From Halictus rubicundus (taxonomy: Eukaryota > Arthropoda > Insecta > Hymenoptera > Halictidae), in NCBI RefSeq assembly GCF_050948215.1, contig NW_027488627.1:62001-126000 (forward strand): 64,000 nt of DNA. The letters are read 5' to 3'. The position numbers were made by a program, and so were the translations under genes. Position 1 is the first letter of the stretch. Each line of letters begins with the position of its first letter. Positions 34,181 to 50,327 of the stretch are shown piece by piece. Below the pieces are notes generated by a model, which worked only from the letters and a program-made list of their open reading frames with translations, ran no database searches and was not told where the DNA came from.

Positions 34181-37100
34181 CCTCTATCCTATCCTATCCT
34201 CTATCCTGTCCTAATCTCTATCCTATCCTATTCTCTATCCTATCCTCTATCATATCCTATCCTCTATCCTATCCTATCCTCAATCCTATCCTATCCTCTA
34301 TCCTATCCAATCCTATATCCTATCCTCTATCCTATCCTATCCTCTATCCTATCCAATCCCCTATCCTATCCTCTATCGTATCCTATCCTATATCCTATAC
34401 TCTTTCCTATCCTATCCTCTATCCTATCCTATCCTCTATCCTGTCCTATCCTCTATCCTATCCTATCCTCTATCCTATCCAATCCTATATCCTATATCCT
34501 CTATCCTATCCAATCCCCTATCCTATCCTCTATTCGTATCCTATCCTATATCCTATACTCTATCCTATCCTATCCTCTATCCTATCCTATCCTCTATCCT
34601 ATCCTATCCTCTATCCTATCCTATCCTCTATCCTATTGAATCCTATATCCTATATCCCCTATCCTATCCAATCCCCAATCCTATCCTGTATCGTATCCTA
34701 TCCTATATCCTATACTCTATCCTATCCTATCCTCAATCCTATCCAATCCCCTATCCTATCCCCTATAATATCGTATCCTCTATCATATCCTATCCTATAT
34801 CCTATAATATCCCTTATCCTATCCTATCCTATCCTATCCTATCCTCTATCCTGTCTTATCCTCTATCTTATCCGATCCTCTATCCAATCCTATCCTCTAT
34901 AATATCGTATCCTCTATCATATCCTATCCTCTTTCCTATAATATCATCTATCATAACCTATTCTCTATCCTATCCTATCCTATCAGATATCCTATCCAAT
35001 CCCCTATCCTACTCTCTATTATATCCTATCATCTATCGTATCCTATCCTCTATCCCCTCCAATCCTATATCCTATCCTATCCGCTATCCCATCCTATCCT
35101 CTATCCTATAATATCCCCTATCCTATCCAATCCTCCATCCTATCCTCTATCCTATCCTCTATCCTATCCTCTATCCTATCCTCTATCCTATCCTCTATCC
35201 TATCTTATTCTCTATCCTATCCTCTATCCTATCCTATCCTCTATCCTATCCTATCCTCTATCCTATCCTACTCTCTATCCTATCCTATTCTCTATCCTAT
35301 CCTCTATCATATCCTATCCTATCCTCAATCCTATCCTATCCTCTATCCTATCCAATCCTATATCCTATCCTCTATCCTATCCTATCATCTATCCTATCCA
35401 ATCCCCTATCCTATCCTCTATTGTATCCTATCCTATATCCTATACTCTATCCTATCCTATCCTCTATCCTATCCTATCCTCTATCCTATCCTATCCTCTA
35501 TCCTATCCTATCCTCTATCCTATCTTATTCCCTATCCTATCCTCTATCCTATCCTATCCTCTATAGTATCCAATCCCCTATCCTATCCTCTATACGACCC
35601 TATCCTCTATTCTATCCTATTCTCTATCCTATCCTATTCTCTATCCTATCTTCTATCGTATCCTATCCCCTATCCTATCCTATCCTCAATCCTATCCAAT
35701 CCTCTATCCTATCCAATCCTCTATCCTATCCTATCCTCCATCCTATCCCATCCTCTATCCTATCCGATCCTCTATCCTATCCTATCCTCTATCCTATCCT
35801 ATCCTCTATCCTATCCTATCCTCTATCCTATCCTATCCTCTGTCCTATCCTATCCTCAATCCTACCCTATCCTCTATCCTATCCTATACTCTATCCTATC
35901 CAATCCTCTATCCTATCCTATCCTCTATTCTATCCTATCCTCTATCCTATCCTATACTCTATCCTATCCAATCCCCTATCCTATCATCTATCCGATCCAA
36001 TCCTCTATCCTATCCTCTATCCTATCATATCCTCTGTCCTATCCTATCGTCTATACTATCCTATCGTGTATCCTATCCTATCCTCTATCCTATCCTATCC
36101 TCCATCCTATCCTATCCTCTATCCTATCCATTCCTGTATCCTATACTATCCTCTATCCTATCCTATTCTCAATCCTATCCTATCCTCTATCCTATCCTAT
36201 ACTCTATCCTATCCAATCCTCTATCCTATCCTATCCTCTATCCTATCCTATCCTCTATCCTATCCTATCCTCCATCCTATCCCATCCTCTATCCTATCAG
36301 TTCCTCTATCCTATCCTATCCTCTATCCTATCCTATCCTCTATCCTATCCTATCCTCTATCCTATCCTATCCTCTGTCCTATCCTATCCTCAATCCTATC
36401 CTATCCTCTATCCTATCCTATACTCTATCCTATCCAATCCTCTATCCTATCCTATCCTCTATCCTATCCTATCCTCTATCCTATCCTATACTCTATCATA
36501 TCCTATCCTCTATCCTATCCATTCCTGTATCCTATACTATCCTCTATCCTATCCTATTCTCAATCCTATCCTATCCTCTATCCTATCCTATACTCTATCC
36601 TATCCAATCCTCTATCCTATCCTATCCTCTATCCTATCCTATCCTTTATCCGATCCTATCCTGTATCGTATGCTATCCTCTATCGTCTCCTGTCCTCTAT
36701 CCTATCCAATCCCCTATCCTATCCTCTATCGTCTCCTATCCTCTATCCTATCCAATCCCCTATCCGATCCTCTATCCTATCCTATGCTCTATTCTATCCA
36801 ATCCACTATCCTATCCTATCCTCTATCCTATCCTATCCTCTATCCCATCCTATCCTATATCCTATCCTATCCGCTACCCTATAATATCCCCTATCCTATC
36901 CAATCCTCTATCCTATCCTCTATCCTATCCTATCCTCTATCCTATCCTATCCTCTATCCTATCCTATCCTCTATCCTATCCTATCCTCTACCCTATCCTA
37001 TCCTCAATCCTATCCAATCCCATATCCTATCCTCTATCCTATCCTATCTTCTATCCTATCCTATCCTCTATCCTATCCTATCCTCTATCCTATCCTATCC

Positions 37101-39595
37101 TCTATCCTATCCTATCCTCTATCCTATCCTATCCTCTACCCTATCCTATCCTCAATCCTATCCAATCCCATATCCTATCCTCTATCCTATCCTATCCTCT
37201 ATCGTATCCTATCCTATATCCTATCCTATCCTCTATCCTATCCTATCCTCTATCCTATCCTATTCTCTATCCTGACTTATCCTCTATCCTATCCTATCCC
37301 CTATCCTATCCTATCCTCAATCCTATCTTATCCTCTATCCTATCCAATCCTATATCCTATCCTCTATCCTATCCTATCCTCAATCCTATCCTATCCTATA
37401 TCCTATCCAATCCTATATCCTATCCTCTATCCTATCCTATCATCAATCCTATCCTATCCTCTATCCTATCATATCCTCTATCCTATTCTATACTCTATCC
37501 TATCTTATCCGCCATCCTATCATATCCTCTATCCTATCCTATCATCAATCCTATCCTATCATCAATCCTATCCTATCCTCTATCCTATCATATCCTCTAT
37601 CCTATTCTATACTCTATCCTATCTTATCCGCCATCCTATCATATCCTTTATCCTATCCTATCCTCTATCCTATCTTATTCTCTATCCTATCCTCTATCCT
37701 ATCCTATCCTCAATCCTATCCTATCCTCTATCATATCCTATCCTATATCCTATACTCTATCCTCTATCCTATCCTATCCTCTATCCTATCCAATCCCCTA
37801 TCCTATCCTCTATCGTATCCTATTCTATATCCTATACTCTATCCTATCCTCTCCTCTATCCTATCCTATCCTCTATCCTATTCTATCCTCTATCCTATCC
37901 AATCCTATATCCTATATCCTCTATCCTATCCTATCCTCTATCCTATCCTATCCTCTATTCTATCCTATTCTCTATCCTATCCTATTCTCTATCCTATCCT
38001 ATTCTCTATCCTATCCTCTATCATATCCTATCCCCTATCCTATCCTATCCTCAATCCTATCCAATCCTCTATCATATCCAATCCTATATCCTATACTCTA
38101 TCCTATCCTATCCTCTATCCTATCCTATCCTCTATCCTATCCAATCCCCTATCCTATCCTCTATCGTATCCTCTTCTATATCCTATACTCTATCCTATCC
38201 TCTCCTCTATCCTATCCTATCCTCTATCCTATCCTATCCTCTATCCTATCCTATCCGCTATCCTATCCTATCCTCTATCCTATCCTATCCTCTATCCTAT
38301 CCTATCCTCTATCGTATCCTATCCTCTATCCTATCCTCTATCGTATCCTATCCTATATCCTATACTCTATCCTGTCCTATCCTCTATCCTATCCTATCCT
38401 CTATCCTATCCTACCCTCTGTCCTATCCTATCCTCTATCCTATCCTATCCTCTATCCTATCATATCCTCTGTCCTATCCTATCCTATCCTCAATCCTATC
38501 CTATCCTCTATCCTATACTATCCTGTATCCTATTCTATACTCTATCCTATCCTATCCGCTATCCTATCCTATCCTCTATCCTATCCTATCCTATATCCTA
38601 TCCTGTCCTCTATCCTATCTTATTCTCTATCCTATCCTCTATCCTATCCTATCCTCTATAGTATCCAATCCCCTATCCTATCCTCTATCCGACCCTATCC
38701 TCTATTCTATCCTATTCTCTATCCTATCCTATTCTCTATCCTATCCTATCCTCTATCCTATCCAATCCTATATCCTATACTCTATCCTATCTTATCCTCT
38801 ATCCTATCCTATCCTCTATCCTATCCTCTATCGTATCCTATCCTATATCCTATACTCTACCCTATCTTATCCTCAATCCTATCCTTTCCTCTATCCTATC
38901 CTATCCTCTATCCTATTCTATACTCTAGCCTATCCTATCCGCTATCCTATCCTATCCGCTATCCTACCCTATCCTCTATCCTATCCTACCCTCTATCCTA
39001 TCCTATCCTCTATCCTATCTTATTCTCTATCCTATCCTCTATCCTATCCTATCCTCTATAGTATCCAATCCCCTATCCTATCCTCTATCCTATCCTATCC
39101 TCAATCCTATCCTATCCTCTATCCTATCCTATCCTCTATCCTATTCTATACTCTATCCTATCCTATCCGCTATCCTATCATATCCTCTATCCTATCCTAC
39201 CCTCTATCCTATCCAATCCTCTATCCTATCTTATTCTCTATCCTATCCTATCAGCTATCCTATCCTATCCTCTATCCTATCCTATCCTCTATCCTATCCT
39301 ATCCTCTATCGTATCCTATCCTCTATCCTATCCTCTATCGTATCCTATCCTATATCCTATACTCTATCCTATCCTATCCACTATCCTATCCTATCCTCTA
39401 TCCTATCCTCTATCATATCCTATCCCCTATCCTATCCTATCCTCAATCCTATCCAATCCTCTATCATATCCAATCCTATATCCTATACTCTATCCCATCC
39501 TATCCTCTATCCTATCCTATCCTCTATCCTATACAATCCCCTATCCTACCCTCTATCGTATCCTATTCTATATCCTATACTCTATCCTATCCTCT
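34181..39595 (+). repeat. 5,415-bp tandem duplication, copy 1
   Basis: Direct tandem duplicate of 39596-45010 at a constant offset of 5,415 bp. Landmarks are CTATCCTGTCCTAATC at 34201/39616 and long identical translated stretches (35421-36884 against 40836-42299). The only difference I spotted is C at 34762 against T at 40177. The left boundary was set where the sequences diverge just upstream of the shared stretch. Confidence 0.92.
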
Positions 39596-42500
39596 CCTCT
39601 ATCCTATCCTATCCTCTATCCTGTCCTAATCTCTATCCTATCCTATTCTCTATCCTATCCTCTATCATATCCTATCCTCTATCCTATCCTATCCTCAATC
39701 CTATCCTATCCTCTATCCTATCCAATCCTATATCCTATCCTCTATCCTATCCTATCCTCTATCCTATCCAATCCCCTATCCTATCCTCTATCGTATCCTA
39801 TCCTATATCCTATACTCTTTCCTATCCTATCCTCTATCCTATCCTATCCTCTATCCTGTCCTATCCTCTATCCTATCCTATCCTCTATCCTATCCAATCC
39901 TATATCCTATATCCTCTATCCTATCCAATCCCCTATCCTATCCTCTATTCGTATCCTATCCTATATCCTATACTCTATCCTATCCTATCCTCTATCCTAT
40001 CCTATCCTCTATCCTATCCTATCCTCTATCCTATCCTATCCTCTATCCTATTGAATCCTATATCCTATATCCCCTATCCTATCCAATCCCCAATCCTATC
40101 CTGTATCGTATCCTATCCTATATCCTATACTCTATCCTATCCTATCCTCAATCCTATCCAATCCCCTATCCTATCCTCTATAATATCGTATCCTCTATCA
40201 TATCCTATCCTATATCCTATAATATCCCTTATCCTATCCTATCCTATCCTATCCTATCCTCTATCCTGTCTTATCCTCTATCTTATCCGATCCTCTATCC
40301 AATCCTATCCTCTATAATATCGTATCCTCTATCATATCCTATCCTCTTTCCTATAATATCATCTATCATAACCTATTCTCTATCCTATCCTATCCTATCA
40401 GATATCCTATCCAATCCCCTATCCTACTCTCTATTATATCCTATCATCTATCGTATCCTATCCTCTATCCCCTCCAATCCTATATCCTATCCTATCCGCT
40501 ATCCCATCCTATCCTCTATCCTATAATATCCCCTATCCTATCCAATCCTCCATCCTATCCTCTATCCTATCCTCTATCCTATCCTCTATCCTATCCTCTA
40601 TCCTATCCTCTATCCTATCTTATTCTCTATCCTATCCTCTATCCTATCCTATCCTCTATCCTATCCTATCCTCTATCCTATCCTACTCTCTATCCTATCC
40701 TATTCTCTATCCTATCCTCTATCATATCCTATCCTATCCTCAATCCTATCCTATCCTCTATCCTATCCAATCCTATATCCTATCCTCTATCCTATCCTAT
40801 CATCTATCCTATCCAATCCCCTATCCTATCCTCTATTGTATCCTATCCTATATCCTATACTCTATCCTATCCTATCCTCTATCCTATCCTATCCTCTATC
40901 CTATCCTATCCTCTATCCTATCCTATCCTCTATCCTATCTTATTCCCTATCCTATCCTCTATCCTATCCTATCCTCTATAGTATCCAATCCCCTATCCTA
41001 TCCTCTATACGACCCTATCCTCTATTCTATCCTATTCTCTATCCTATCCTATTCTCTATCCTATCTTCTATCGTATCCTATCCCCTATCCTATCCTATCC
41101 TCAATCCTATCCAATCCTCTATCCTATCCAATCCTCTATCCTATCCTATCCTCCATCCTATCCCATCCTCTATCCTATCCGATCCTCTATCCTATCCTAT
41201 CCTCTATCCTATCCTATCCTCTATCCTATCCTATCCTCTATCCTATCCTATCCTCTGTCCTATCCTATCCTCAATCCTACCCTATCCTCTATCCTATCCT
41301 ATACTCTATCCTATCCAATCCTCTATCCTATCCTATCCTCTATTCTATCCTATCCTCTATCCTATCCTATACTCTATCCTATCCAATCCCCTATCCTATC
41401 ATCTATCCGATCCAATCCTCTATCCTATCCTCTATCCTATCATATCCTCTGTCCTATCCTATCGTCTATACTATCCTATCGTGTATCCTATCCTATCCTC
41501 TATCCTATCCTATCCTCCATCCTATCCTATCCTCTATCCTATCCATTCCTGTATCCTATACTATCCTCTATCCTATCCTATTCTCAATCCTATCCTATCC
41601 TCTATCCTATCCTATACTCTATCCTATCCAATCCTCTATCCTATCCTATCCTCTATCCTATCCTATCCTCTATCCTATCCTATCCTCCATCCTATCCCAT
41701 CCTCTATCCTATCAGTTCCTCTATCCTATCCTATCCTCTATCCTATCCTATCCTCTATCCTATCCTATCCTCTATCCTATCCTATCCTCTGTCCTATCCT
41801 ATCCTCAATCCTATCCTATCCTCTATCCTATCCTATACTCTATCCTATCCAATCCTCTATCCTATCCTATCCTCTATCCTATCCTATCCTCTATCCTATC
41901 CTATACTCTATCATATCCTATCCTCTATCCTATCCATTCCTGTATCCTATACTATCCTCTATCCTATCCTATTCTCAATCCTATCCTATCCTCTATCCTA
42001 TCCTATACTCTATCCTATCCAATCCTCTATCCTATCCTATCCTCTATCCTATCCTATCCTTTATCCGATCCTATCCTGTATCGTATGCTATCCTCTATCG
42101 TCTCCTGTCCTCTATCCTATCCAATCCCCTATCCTATCCTCTATCGTCTCCTATCCTCTATCCTATCCAATCCCCTATCCGATCCTCTATCCTATCCTAT
42201 GCTCTATTCTATCCAATCCACTATCCTATCCTATCCTCTATCCTATCCTATCCTCTATCCCATCCTATCCTATATCCTATCCTATCCGCTACCCTATAAT
42301 ATCCCCTATCCTATCCAATCCTCTATCCTATCCTCTATCCTATCCTATCCTCTATCCTATCCTATCCTCTATCCTATCCTATCCTCTATCCTATCCTATC
42401 CTCTACCCTATCCTATCCTCAATCCTATCCAATCCCATATCCTATCCTCTATCCTATCCTATCTTCTATCCTATCCTATCCTCTATCCTATCCTATCCTC

Positions 42501-45010
42501 TATCCTATCCTATCCTCTATCCTATCCTATCCTCTATCCTATCCTATCCTCTACCCTATCCTATCCTCAATCCTATCCAATCCCATATCCTATCCTCTAT
42601 CCTATCCTATCCTCTATCGTATCCTATCCTATATCCTATCCTATCCTCTATCCTATCCTATCCTCTATCCTATCCTATTCTCTATCCTGACTTATCCTCT
42701 ATCCTATCCTATCCCCTATCCTATCCTATCCTCAATCCTATCTTATCCTCTATCCTATCCAATCCTATATCCTATCCTCTATCCTATCCTATCCTCAATC
42801 CTATCCTATCCTATATCCTATCCAATCCTATATCCTATCCTCTATCCTATCCTATCATCAATCCTATCCTATCCTCTATCCTATCATATCCTCTATCCTA
42901 TTCTATACTCTATCCTATCTTATCCGCCATCCTATCATATCCTCTATCCTATCCTATCATCAATCCTATCCTATCATCAATCCTATCCTATCCTCTATCC
43001 TATCATATCCTCTATCCTATTCTATACTCTATCCTATCTTATCCGCCATCCTATCATATCCTTTATCCTATCCTATCCTCTATCCTATCTTATTCTCTAT
43101 CCTATCCTCTATCCTATCCTATCCTCAATCCTATCCTATCCTCTATCATATCCTATCCTATATCCTATACTCTATCCTCTATCCTATCCTATCCTCTATC
43201 CTATCCAATCCCCTATCCTATCCTCTATCGTATCCTATTCTATATCCTATACTCTATCCTATCCTCTCCTCTATCCTATCCTATCCTCTATCCTATTCTA
43301 TCCTCTATCCTATCCAATCCTATATCCTATATCCTCTATCCTATCCTATCCTCTATCCTATCCTATCCTCTATTCTATCCTATTCTCTATCCTATCCTAT
43401 TCTCTATCCTATCCTATTCTCTATCCTATCCTCTATCATATCCTATCCCCTATCCTATCCTATCCTCAATCCTATCCAATCCTCTATCATATCCAATCCT
43501 ATATCCTATACTCTATCCTATCCTATCCTCTATCCTATCCTATCCTCTATCCTATCCAATCCCCTATCCTATCCTCTATCGTATCCTCTTCTATATCCTA
43601 TACTCTATCCTATCCTCTCCTCTATCCTATCCTATCCTCTATCCTATCCTATCCTCTATCCTATCCTATCCGCTATCCTATCCTATCCTCTATCCTATCC
43701 TATCCTCTATCCTATCCTATCCTCTATCGTATCCTATCCTCTATCCTATCCTCTATCGTATCCTATCCTATATCCTATACTCTATCCTGTCCTATCCTCT
43801 ATCCTATCCTATCCTCTATCCTATCCTACCCTCTGTCCTATCCTATCCTCTATCCTATCCTATCCTCTATCCTATCATATCCTCTGTCCTATCCTATCCT
43901 ATCCTCAATCCTATCCTATCCTCTATCCTATACTATCCTGTATCCTATTCTATACTCTATCCTATCCTATCCGCTATCCTATCCTATCCTCTATCCTATC
44001 CTATCCTATATCCTATCCTGTCCTCTATCCTATCTTATTCTCTATCCTATCCTCTATCCTATCCTATCCTCTATAGTATCCAATCCCCTATCCTATCCTC
44101 TATCCGACCCTATCCTCTATTCTATCCTATTCTCTATCCTATCCTATTCTCTATCCTATCCTATCCTCTATCCTATCCAATCCTATATCCTATACTCTAT
44201 CCTATCTTATCCTCTATCCTATCCTATCCTCTATCCTATCCTCTATCGTATCCTATCCTATATCCTATACTCTACCCTATCTTATCCTCAATCCTATCCT
44301 TTCCTCTATCCTATCCTATCCTCTATCCTATTCTATACTCTAGCCTATCCTATCCGCTATCCTATCCTATCCGCTATCCTACCCTATCCTCTATCCTATC
44401 CTACCCTCTATCCTATCCTATCCTCTATCCTATCTTATTCTCTATCCTATCCTCTATCCTATCCTATCCTCTATAGTATCCAATCCCCTATCCTATCCTC
44501 TATCCTATCCTATCCTCAATCCTATCCTATCCTCTATCCTATCCTATCCTCTATCCTATTCTATACTCTATCCTATCCTATCCGCTATCCTATCATATCC
44601 TCTATCCTATCCTACCCTCTATCCTATCCAATCCTCTATCCTATCTTATTCTCTATCCTATCCTATCAGCTATCCTATCCTATCCTCTATCCTATCCTAT
44701 CCTCTATCCTATCCTATCCTCTATCGTATCCTATCCTCTATCCTATCCTCTATCGTATCCTATCCTATATCCTATACTCTATCCTATCCTATCCACTATC
44801 CTATCCTATCCTCTATCCTATCCTCTATCATATCCTATCCCCTATCCTATCCTATCCTCAATCCTATCCAATCCTCTATCATATCCAATCCTATATCCTA
44901 TACTCTATCCCATCCTATCCTCTATCCTATCCTATCCTCTATCCTATACAATCCCCTATCCTACCCTCTATCGTATCCTATTCTATATCCTATACTCTAT
45001 CCTATCCTCT
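39596..45010 (+). repeat. 5,415-bp tandem duplication, copy 2
   Basis: Follows copy 1 without a gap. Homology to the start of copy 1 continues for about 25 bp past 45010 and then breaks (A at 45037 against G at 39622), so the region is two copies and a stub. Near identity over 5.4 kb of a degenerate array means a recent unequal exchange or conversion, or an assembly artefact. Confidence 0.92.
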
Positions 45011-46490
45011 CCTCTATCCTATCCTATCCTCTATCCTATCCTATCCTCTATCCTGGCTTATCCTCTATCCTATCCTATCCTCTATCCTATCCTCTATCGT
45101 ATCCTATCCTATATCCAATACTCTACCCTATATTATCCTCAATCCTATCCTATCCTCTATAATATCGTATCCTCTATCATATCCTATCCTCTTTCCTATA
45201 ATATCATCTATCATATCCTATTCTCTATCCTATCCTATCCTATCAACTATCCTATCCAACCCTCTATCCTATCTTCTATCCTATCCTATCCTCTATCCTA
45301 TCCTAACCTCTATCCTATCCTCTAACATATCCTATCCTCTGTCCTATCCTATCCTCAATCCTATCCTATCCTCTATCCTATCCAATCCTATATCCTATAC
45401 TCTATCCTATCCTATCCTCTATCCTATCCAATCCCCTATCCTATCCTCTATCGTATCCTATCCTATATCCTATACTCTATCCTATCCTATCCTCTATCCT
45501 ATCCTATCCTCTATCCTATCCTATCCCCTATCCTATCCTATCCTCTATCCTATCCTATCCTCTATCCTATCGTATCCTCTATCCTATCCTATCCTCTATC
45601 CTGTCCTATTCTCTATCCTATCCTATTCTCTATCCTGGCTTATCCTCTATCCGATCCTATCCTCTATCCTATCCAATCCTCTATCTTATCCGATCCTCTA
45701 TCCAATCCTATCCTCTATAATATCGTATCCTCTATCATATCCTATCCTCTTTCCTATAATATCATCTATCATATCCTATTCTCTATCCTATCCTATCCTA
45801 TCAACTATCCTATCCAACCCTCTACCCTATCTTCTATCCTATCCTATCCTCTATCCTATCCTATCCTCTATCCTATCCTCTATCATATCCTATCCTCTAT
45901 CCTATCCTATCCTCAATCCTATCCTATCATCTATCCTATCCAATCCTATATCCTATACTCTATCCTATCCTATCCTCTATCCTATCCAATCCCCTATCCT
46001 ATCCTCTATCGTATCCTATCCTATATCCTATACTCTATCCTATCCTATCCTCTATCCTATGATATCCTCTATCCTATCCTATCCTCTATCCTATCGTATC
46101 CTCTATCCTATCCTATCCTCTATCCTGTCCTATTCTCTATCCTATCCTATTCTCTATCCTGGCTTATCCTCTATCCGATCCTATCCTCTATCCTATCCAA
46201 TCCTCTATCTTATCCGATCCTCTATCCAATCCTATCCTCTATAATATCGTATCCTCTATCATATCCTATCCTCTTTCCTATAATATCAGCTATCATATCC
46301 TATTCTCTATCCTATCCTATCCTATCAACTATCCTATCCTATCCTCAATCCTATCCTATCCTGTATCCTATCCAATCCTATATCCTATACTCTATCCTAT
46401 CCTATCCTCTATCCTATCCAATCCCCTATCCTATCCTCTATCGTATCCTATCCTATATCCTATACTCTATCCTATCCTATCCTCTATCCT

Positions 46491-49400
46491 ATGATATCCT
46501 CTATCCTATCCTATCCTCTATCCTATCGTATCCTCTATCCTATCCTATCCTCTATCCTGTCCTATTCTCTATCCTATCCTATTCTCTATCCTATCCTCTA
46601 TCATATCCTATCCTCTATCCTATCCTATCCTCAATCCTATCCTATCCTCTATCCTATCCAATCCTATATCCTATCCTCTATCCTATCCTATCCTCTATCC
46701 TATCCAATCCCCTATCCTATCCTCTATCGTATCCTATCCTATATCCTATACTCTTTCCTATCCTATCCTCTATCCTATCCAATCCTATATCCTATATCCT
46801 CTATCCTATCCAATCCCCTATCCTATCCTCTATCGTATCCTATCCTATATCCTATACTCTATCCTATCCTATCCTCTATCCTATGATATCCTCTATCCTA
46901 TCCTATCCTCTATCCTATCGTATCCTCTATCCTATCCTATCCTCTATCCTGTCCTATTCTCTATCCTATCCTATTCTCTATCCTATCCTCTATCATATCC
47001 TATCCTCTATCCTATCCTATCCTCAATCCTATCCTATCCTCTATCCTATCCAATCCTATATCCTATCCTCTATCCTATCCTATCCTCTATCCTATCCAAT
47101 CCCCTATCCTATCCTCTATCGTATCCTATCCTATATCCTATACTCTTTCCTATCCTATCCTCTATCCTATCCTATCCTCTATCCTATCCAATCCTATATC
47201 CTATATCCTCTATCCTATCCAATCCCCTATCCTATCCTCCATTCGTATCCTATCCTATATCCTATACTCTATCCTATCCTATCCTCTATCCTATCCTATC
47301 CTCTATCCTATCCTATCCTCTATCCTATCCTATCCTCTATCCTATCCAATCCTATATCCTATATCCCCTATCCTATCCAATCCCCAATCCTATCCTGTAT
47401 CGTATCCTATCCTATATCCTATACTCTATCCTATCCTATCCTCAATCCTATCCAATCCCCTATAATATCCTCTATAATATCGTATCCTCTATCCTATCCT
47501 ACCCTCTATCCTATCCTATCCTCTATCCTATCGTATCCTCTATCCCATCCTATCCTCTATCCTGGCTTATCCTCTATCTTATCCGATCCTCTATCCAATC
47601 CTATCCTCTATAATATCGTATCCTCTATCATATCCTATCCTCTTTCCTATAATATCATCTATCATAACCTATTCTCTATCCTATCCTATCCTATCAGATA
47701 TCCTATCCAATCCCCTATGGTACTCTCTATCCTATCCTATCCTCTATCGTATCCTATCCTCTATCCTCTCCAATCCTATATCCTATCCTATCCGCTATCC
47801 CATCCTATCCTCTATCCTATAATATCCCCTATCCTATCCAATCCTCCATCCTATCCTCTATCCTATCCTCTATCCTATCCTTTATCCTATCCTATCCTCT
47901 ATCCTATCTTATTCTCTATCCTATCCTCTATCCTATCCTATCCTCTATCCTATCCTACTCTCTATCCTATCCTATTCTCTATCCTATCCTCTATCATATC
48001 CTATCCTCTATCCTATCCTATCCTCTATCCTATCCTACTCTCTATCCTATCCTATTCTCTATCCTATCCTCTATCATATCCTATCCTCTATCCTATCCTA
48101 TCCTCAATCCTATCCTATCCTCTATCCTGTCCAATCCTATATCCTATCCTCTATCCTATCCTATCCTCTATCCTATCCAATCCCCTATCCTATCCTCTAT
48201 TGTATCCTATCCTATATCCTATACTCTATCCTATCCTATCCTCTATCCTATCCTATCCTCTTTCCTATAATATCATCTATCATATCCTATTCTCTATCCT
48301 ATCCTATCCTATCAACTATCCTATCCAACCCTCTATCCTATCTTCTATCCTATCCTATCCTCTATCCTATCCTATCCTCTATCCTATCCTATCCTCTATC
48401 CTATCGTATCCTCTATCCTATCCTATCGTCTATCCTGTCCTATTCTCTATCCTATCCTATTCTCTATCCTATCCTCTATCATATCCTATCCTCTATCCTA
48501 TCCTATCCTCAATCCTATCCTATCCTCTATCCTATCCAATCCTATATCCTATACTCTATCCTATCCTATCCTCTATCCTATCCAATCCCCTATCCTATCC
48601 TCTATCGTATCCTATCCTATATCCTATACTCTATCCTATCCTATCCTCTATCCTATGATATCCTCTATCCTATCCTATCCTCTATCCTATCGTATCCTCT
48701 ATCCTATCCTATCCTCTATCCTGTCCTATTCTCTATCCTATCCTATTCTCTACCCTATCCTCTATCATATCCTATCCTCTATCCTATCCTCAATCCTATC
48801 CTATCCTCTATCCTATCCAATCCTATATCCTATCCTCTATCCTATCCTATCCTCTATCCTATCCAATCCCCTATCCTATCCTCTATCGTATCTTATCCTA
48901 TATCCTATACTCTTTCCTACCCTATCCTCTATCCTATCCTATCCTCTATCCTATCCTATCCTCTATCCTATCCTATCCTCTATCCTATCCAATCCTATAT
49001 CCTCTATCCTCTATCCTATCCAATCCCCTATCCTATCCTCTATTCGTATCCTATCCTATATCCTATACTCTATCCTATCCTATCCTCTATCCTATCCTAT
49101 CCTCTATCCTATCCTATCCTCTATCCTATCCTATCCTCTATCCTATCCTATCCTCTATCCTATCCTATCCTCTATCCTATCCTATATCCTATACTCTATC
49201 CTATCCTATCCTCAATCCTATCCAATCCCCTATCCTATCCTCTATAATATCGTATCCTCTATCCTATCCTACCCTCTATCCTATCCTATTCTCTATCCTA
49301 TCGTATCCTCTATCCTATCCTATCCTCTATCCTGGCTTATCCTCTATCTTATCCGATCCTCTATCCAATCCTATCCTCTATAATATCGTATCCTCTATCA

Positions 49401-50327
49401 TATCCTATCCTCTTTCCTATAATATCATCTATCATAACCTATTCTCTATCCTATCCTATCCTATCAGATATCCTATCCAATCCCCTATGGTACTCTCTAT
49501 CCTATCCTATCCTCTATCGTATCCTATCCTCTATCCTCTCCAATCCTATATCCTATCCTATCCGCTATCCCATCCTATCCTCTATCCTATAATATCCCCT
49601 ATCCTATCCAATCCTCCATCCTATCCTCTATCCTATCCTCTATCCTATCCTTTATCCTATCCTATCCTCTATCCTATCTTATTCTCTATCCTATCCTCTA
49701 TCCTATCCTATCCTCTATCCTATCCTACTCTCTATCCTATCCTCTATCATATCCTATCCTCTATCCTATCCTATCCTCAATCCTATCCTATCCTCTATCC
49801 TGTCCAATCCTATATCCTATCCTCTATCCTATCCTATCCTCTATCCTATCCAATCCCCTATCCTATCCTGTATTGTATCCTATCCTATATCCTATACTCT
49901 ATCCTATCCTATCCTCTATCCTATCCTATCCTCTTTCCTATAATATCATCTATCATATCCTATTCTCTATCCTATCCTATCCTATCAACTATCCTATCCA
50001 ACCCTCTATCCTATCTTCTATCCTATCCTATCCTCTATCCTATCCTATCCTCTATCCTATCCTATCCTCTATCCTATCGTATCCTCTATCCTATCCTATC
50101 GTCTATCCTGTCCTATTCTCTATCCTATCCTATTCTCTATCCTATCCTCTATCATATCCTATCCTCTATCCTATCCTATCCTCAATCCTATCCTATCCTC
50201 TATCCTATCCAATCCTATATCCTATACTCTATCCTATCCTATCCTCTATCCTATCCAATCCCCTATCCTATCCTCTATCGTATCCTATCCTATATCCTAT
50301 ACTCTATCCTATCCTATCCTCTATCCT
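46491..50327 (+). repeat. About 1.77-kb tandem duplication with a shorter 392-bp duplicate in front
   Basis: The block starting with TGATATCCTCTATCC at about 46490 recurs near 46882 (392 bp later), 48654 (1,772 bp later) and 50327 (1,673 bp later). The rare CCCCTATGGTACTCTC step near 47713 recurs near 49483 (offset 1,770) and again near 50543. Small indels separate the copies. Confidence 0.8.

Noticed and set aside
34181..45010. Treating the 5.4-kb duplication as certainly biological
   Set aside because: Near identity in low-complexity DNA is also a typical assembly artefact. It is reported as an observation with that caveat.
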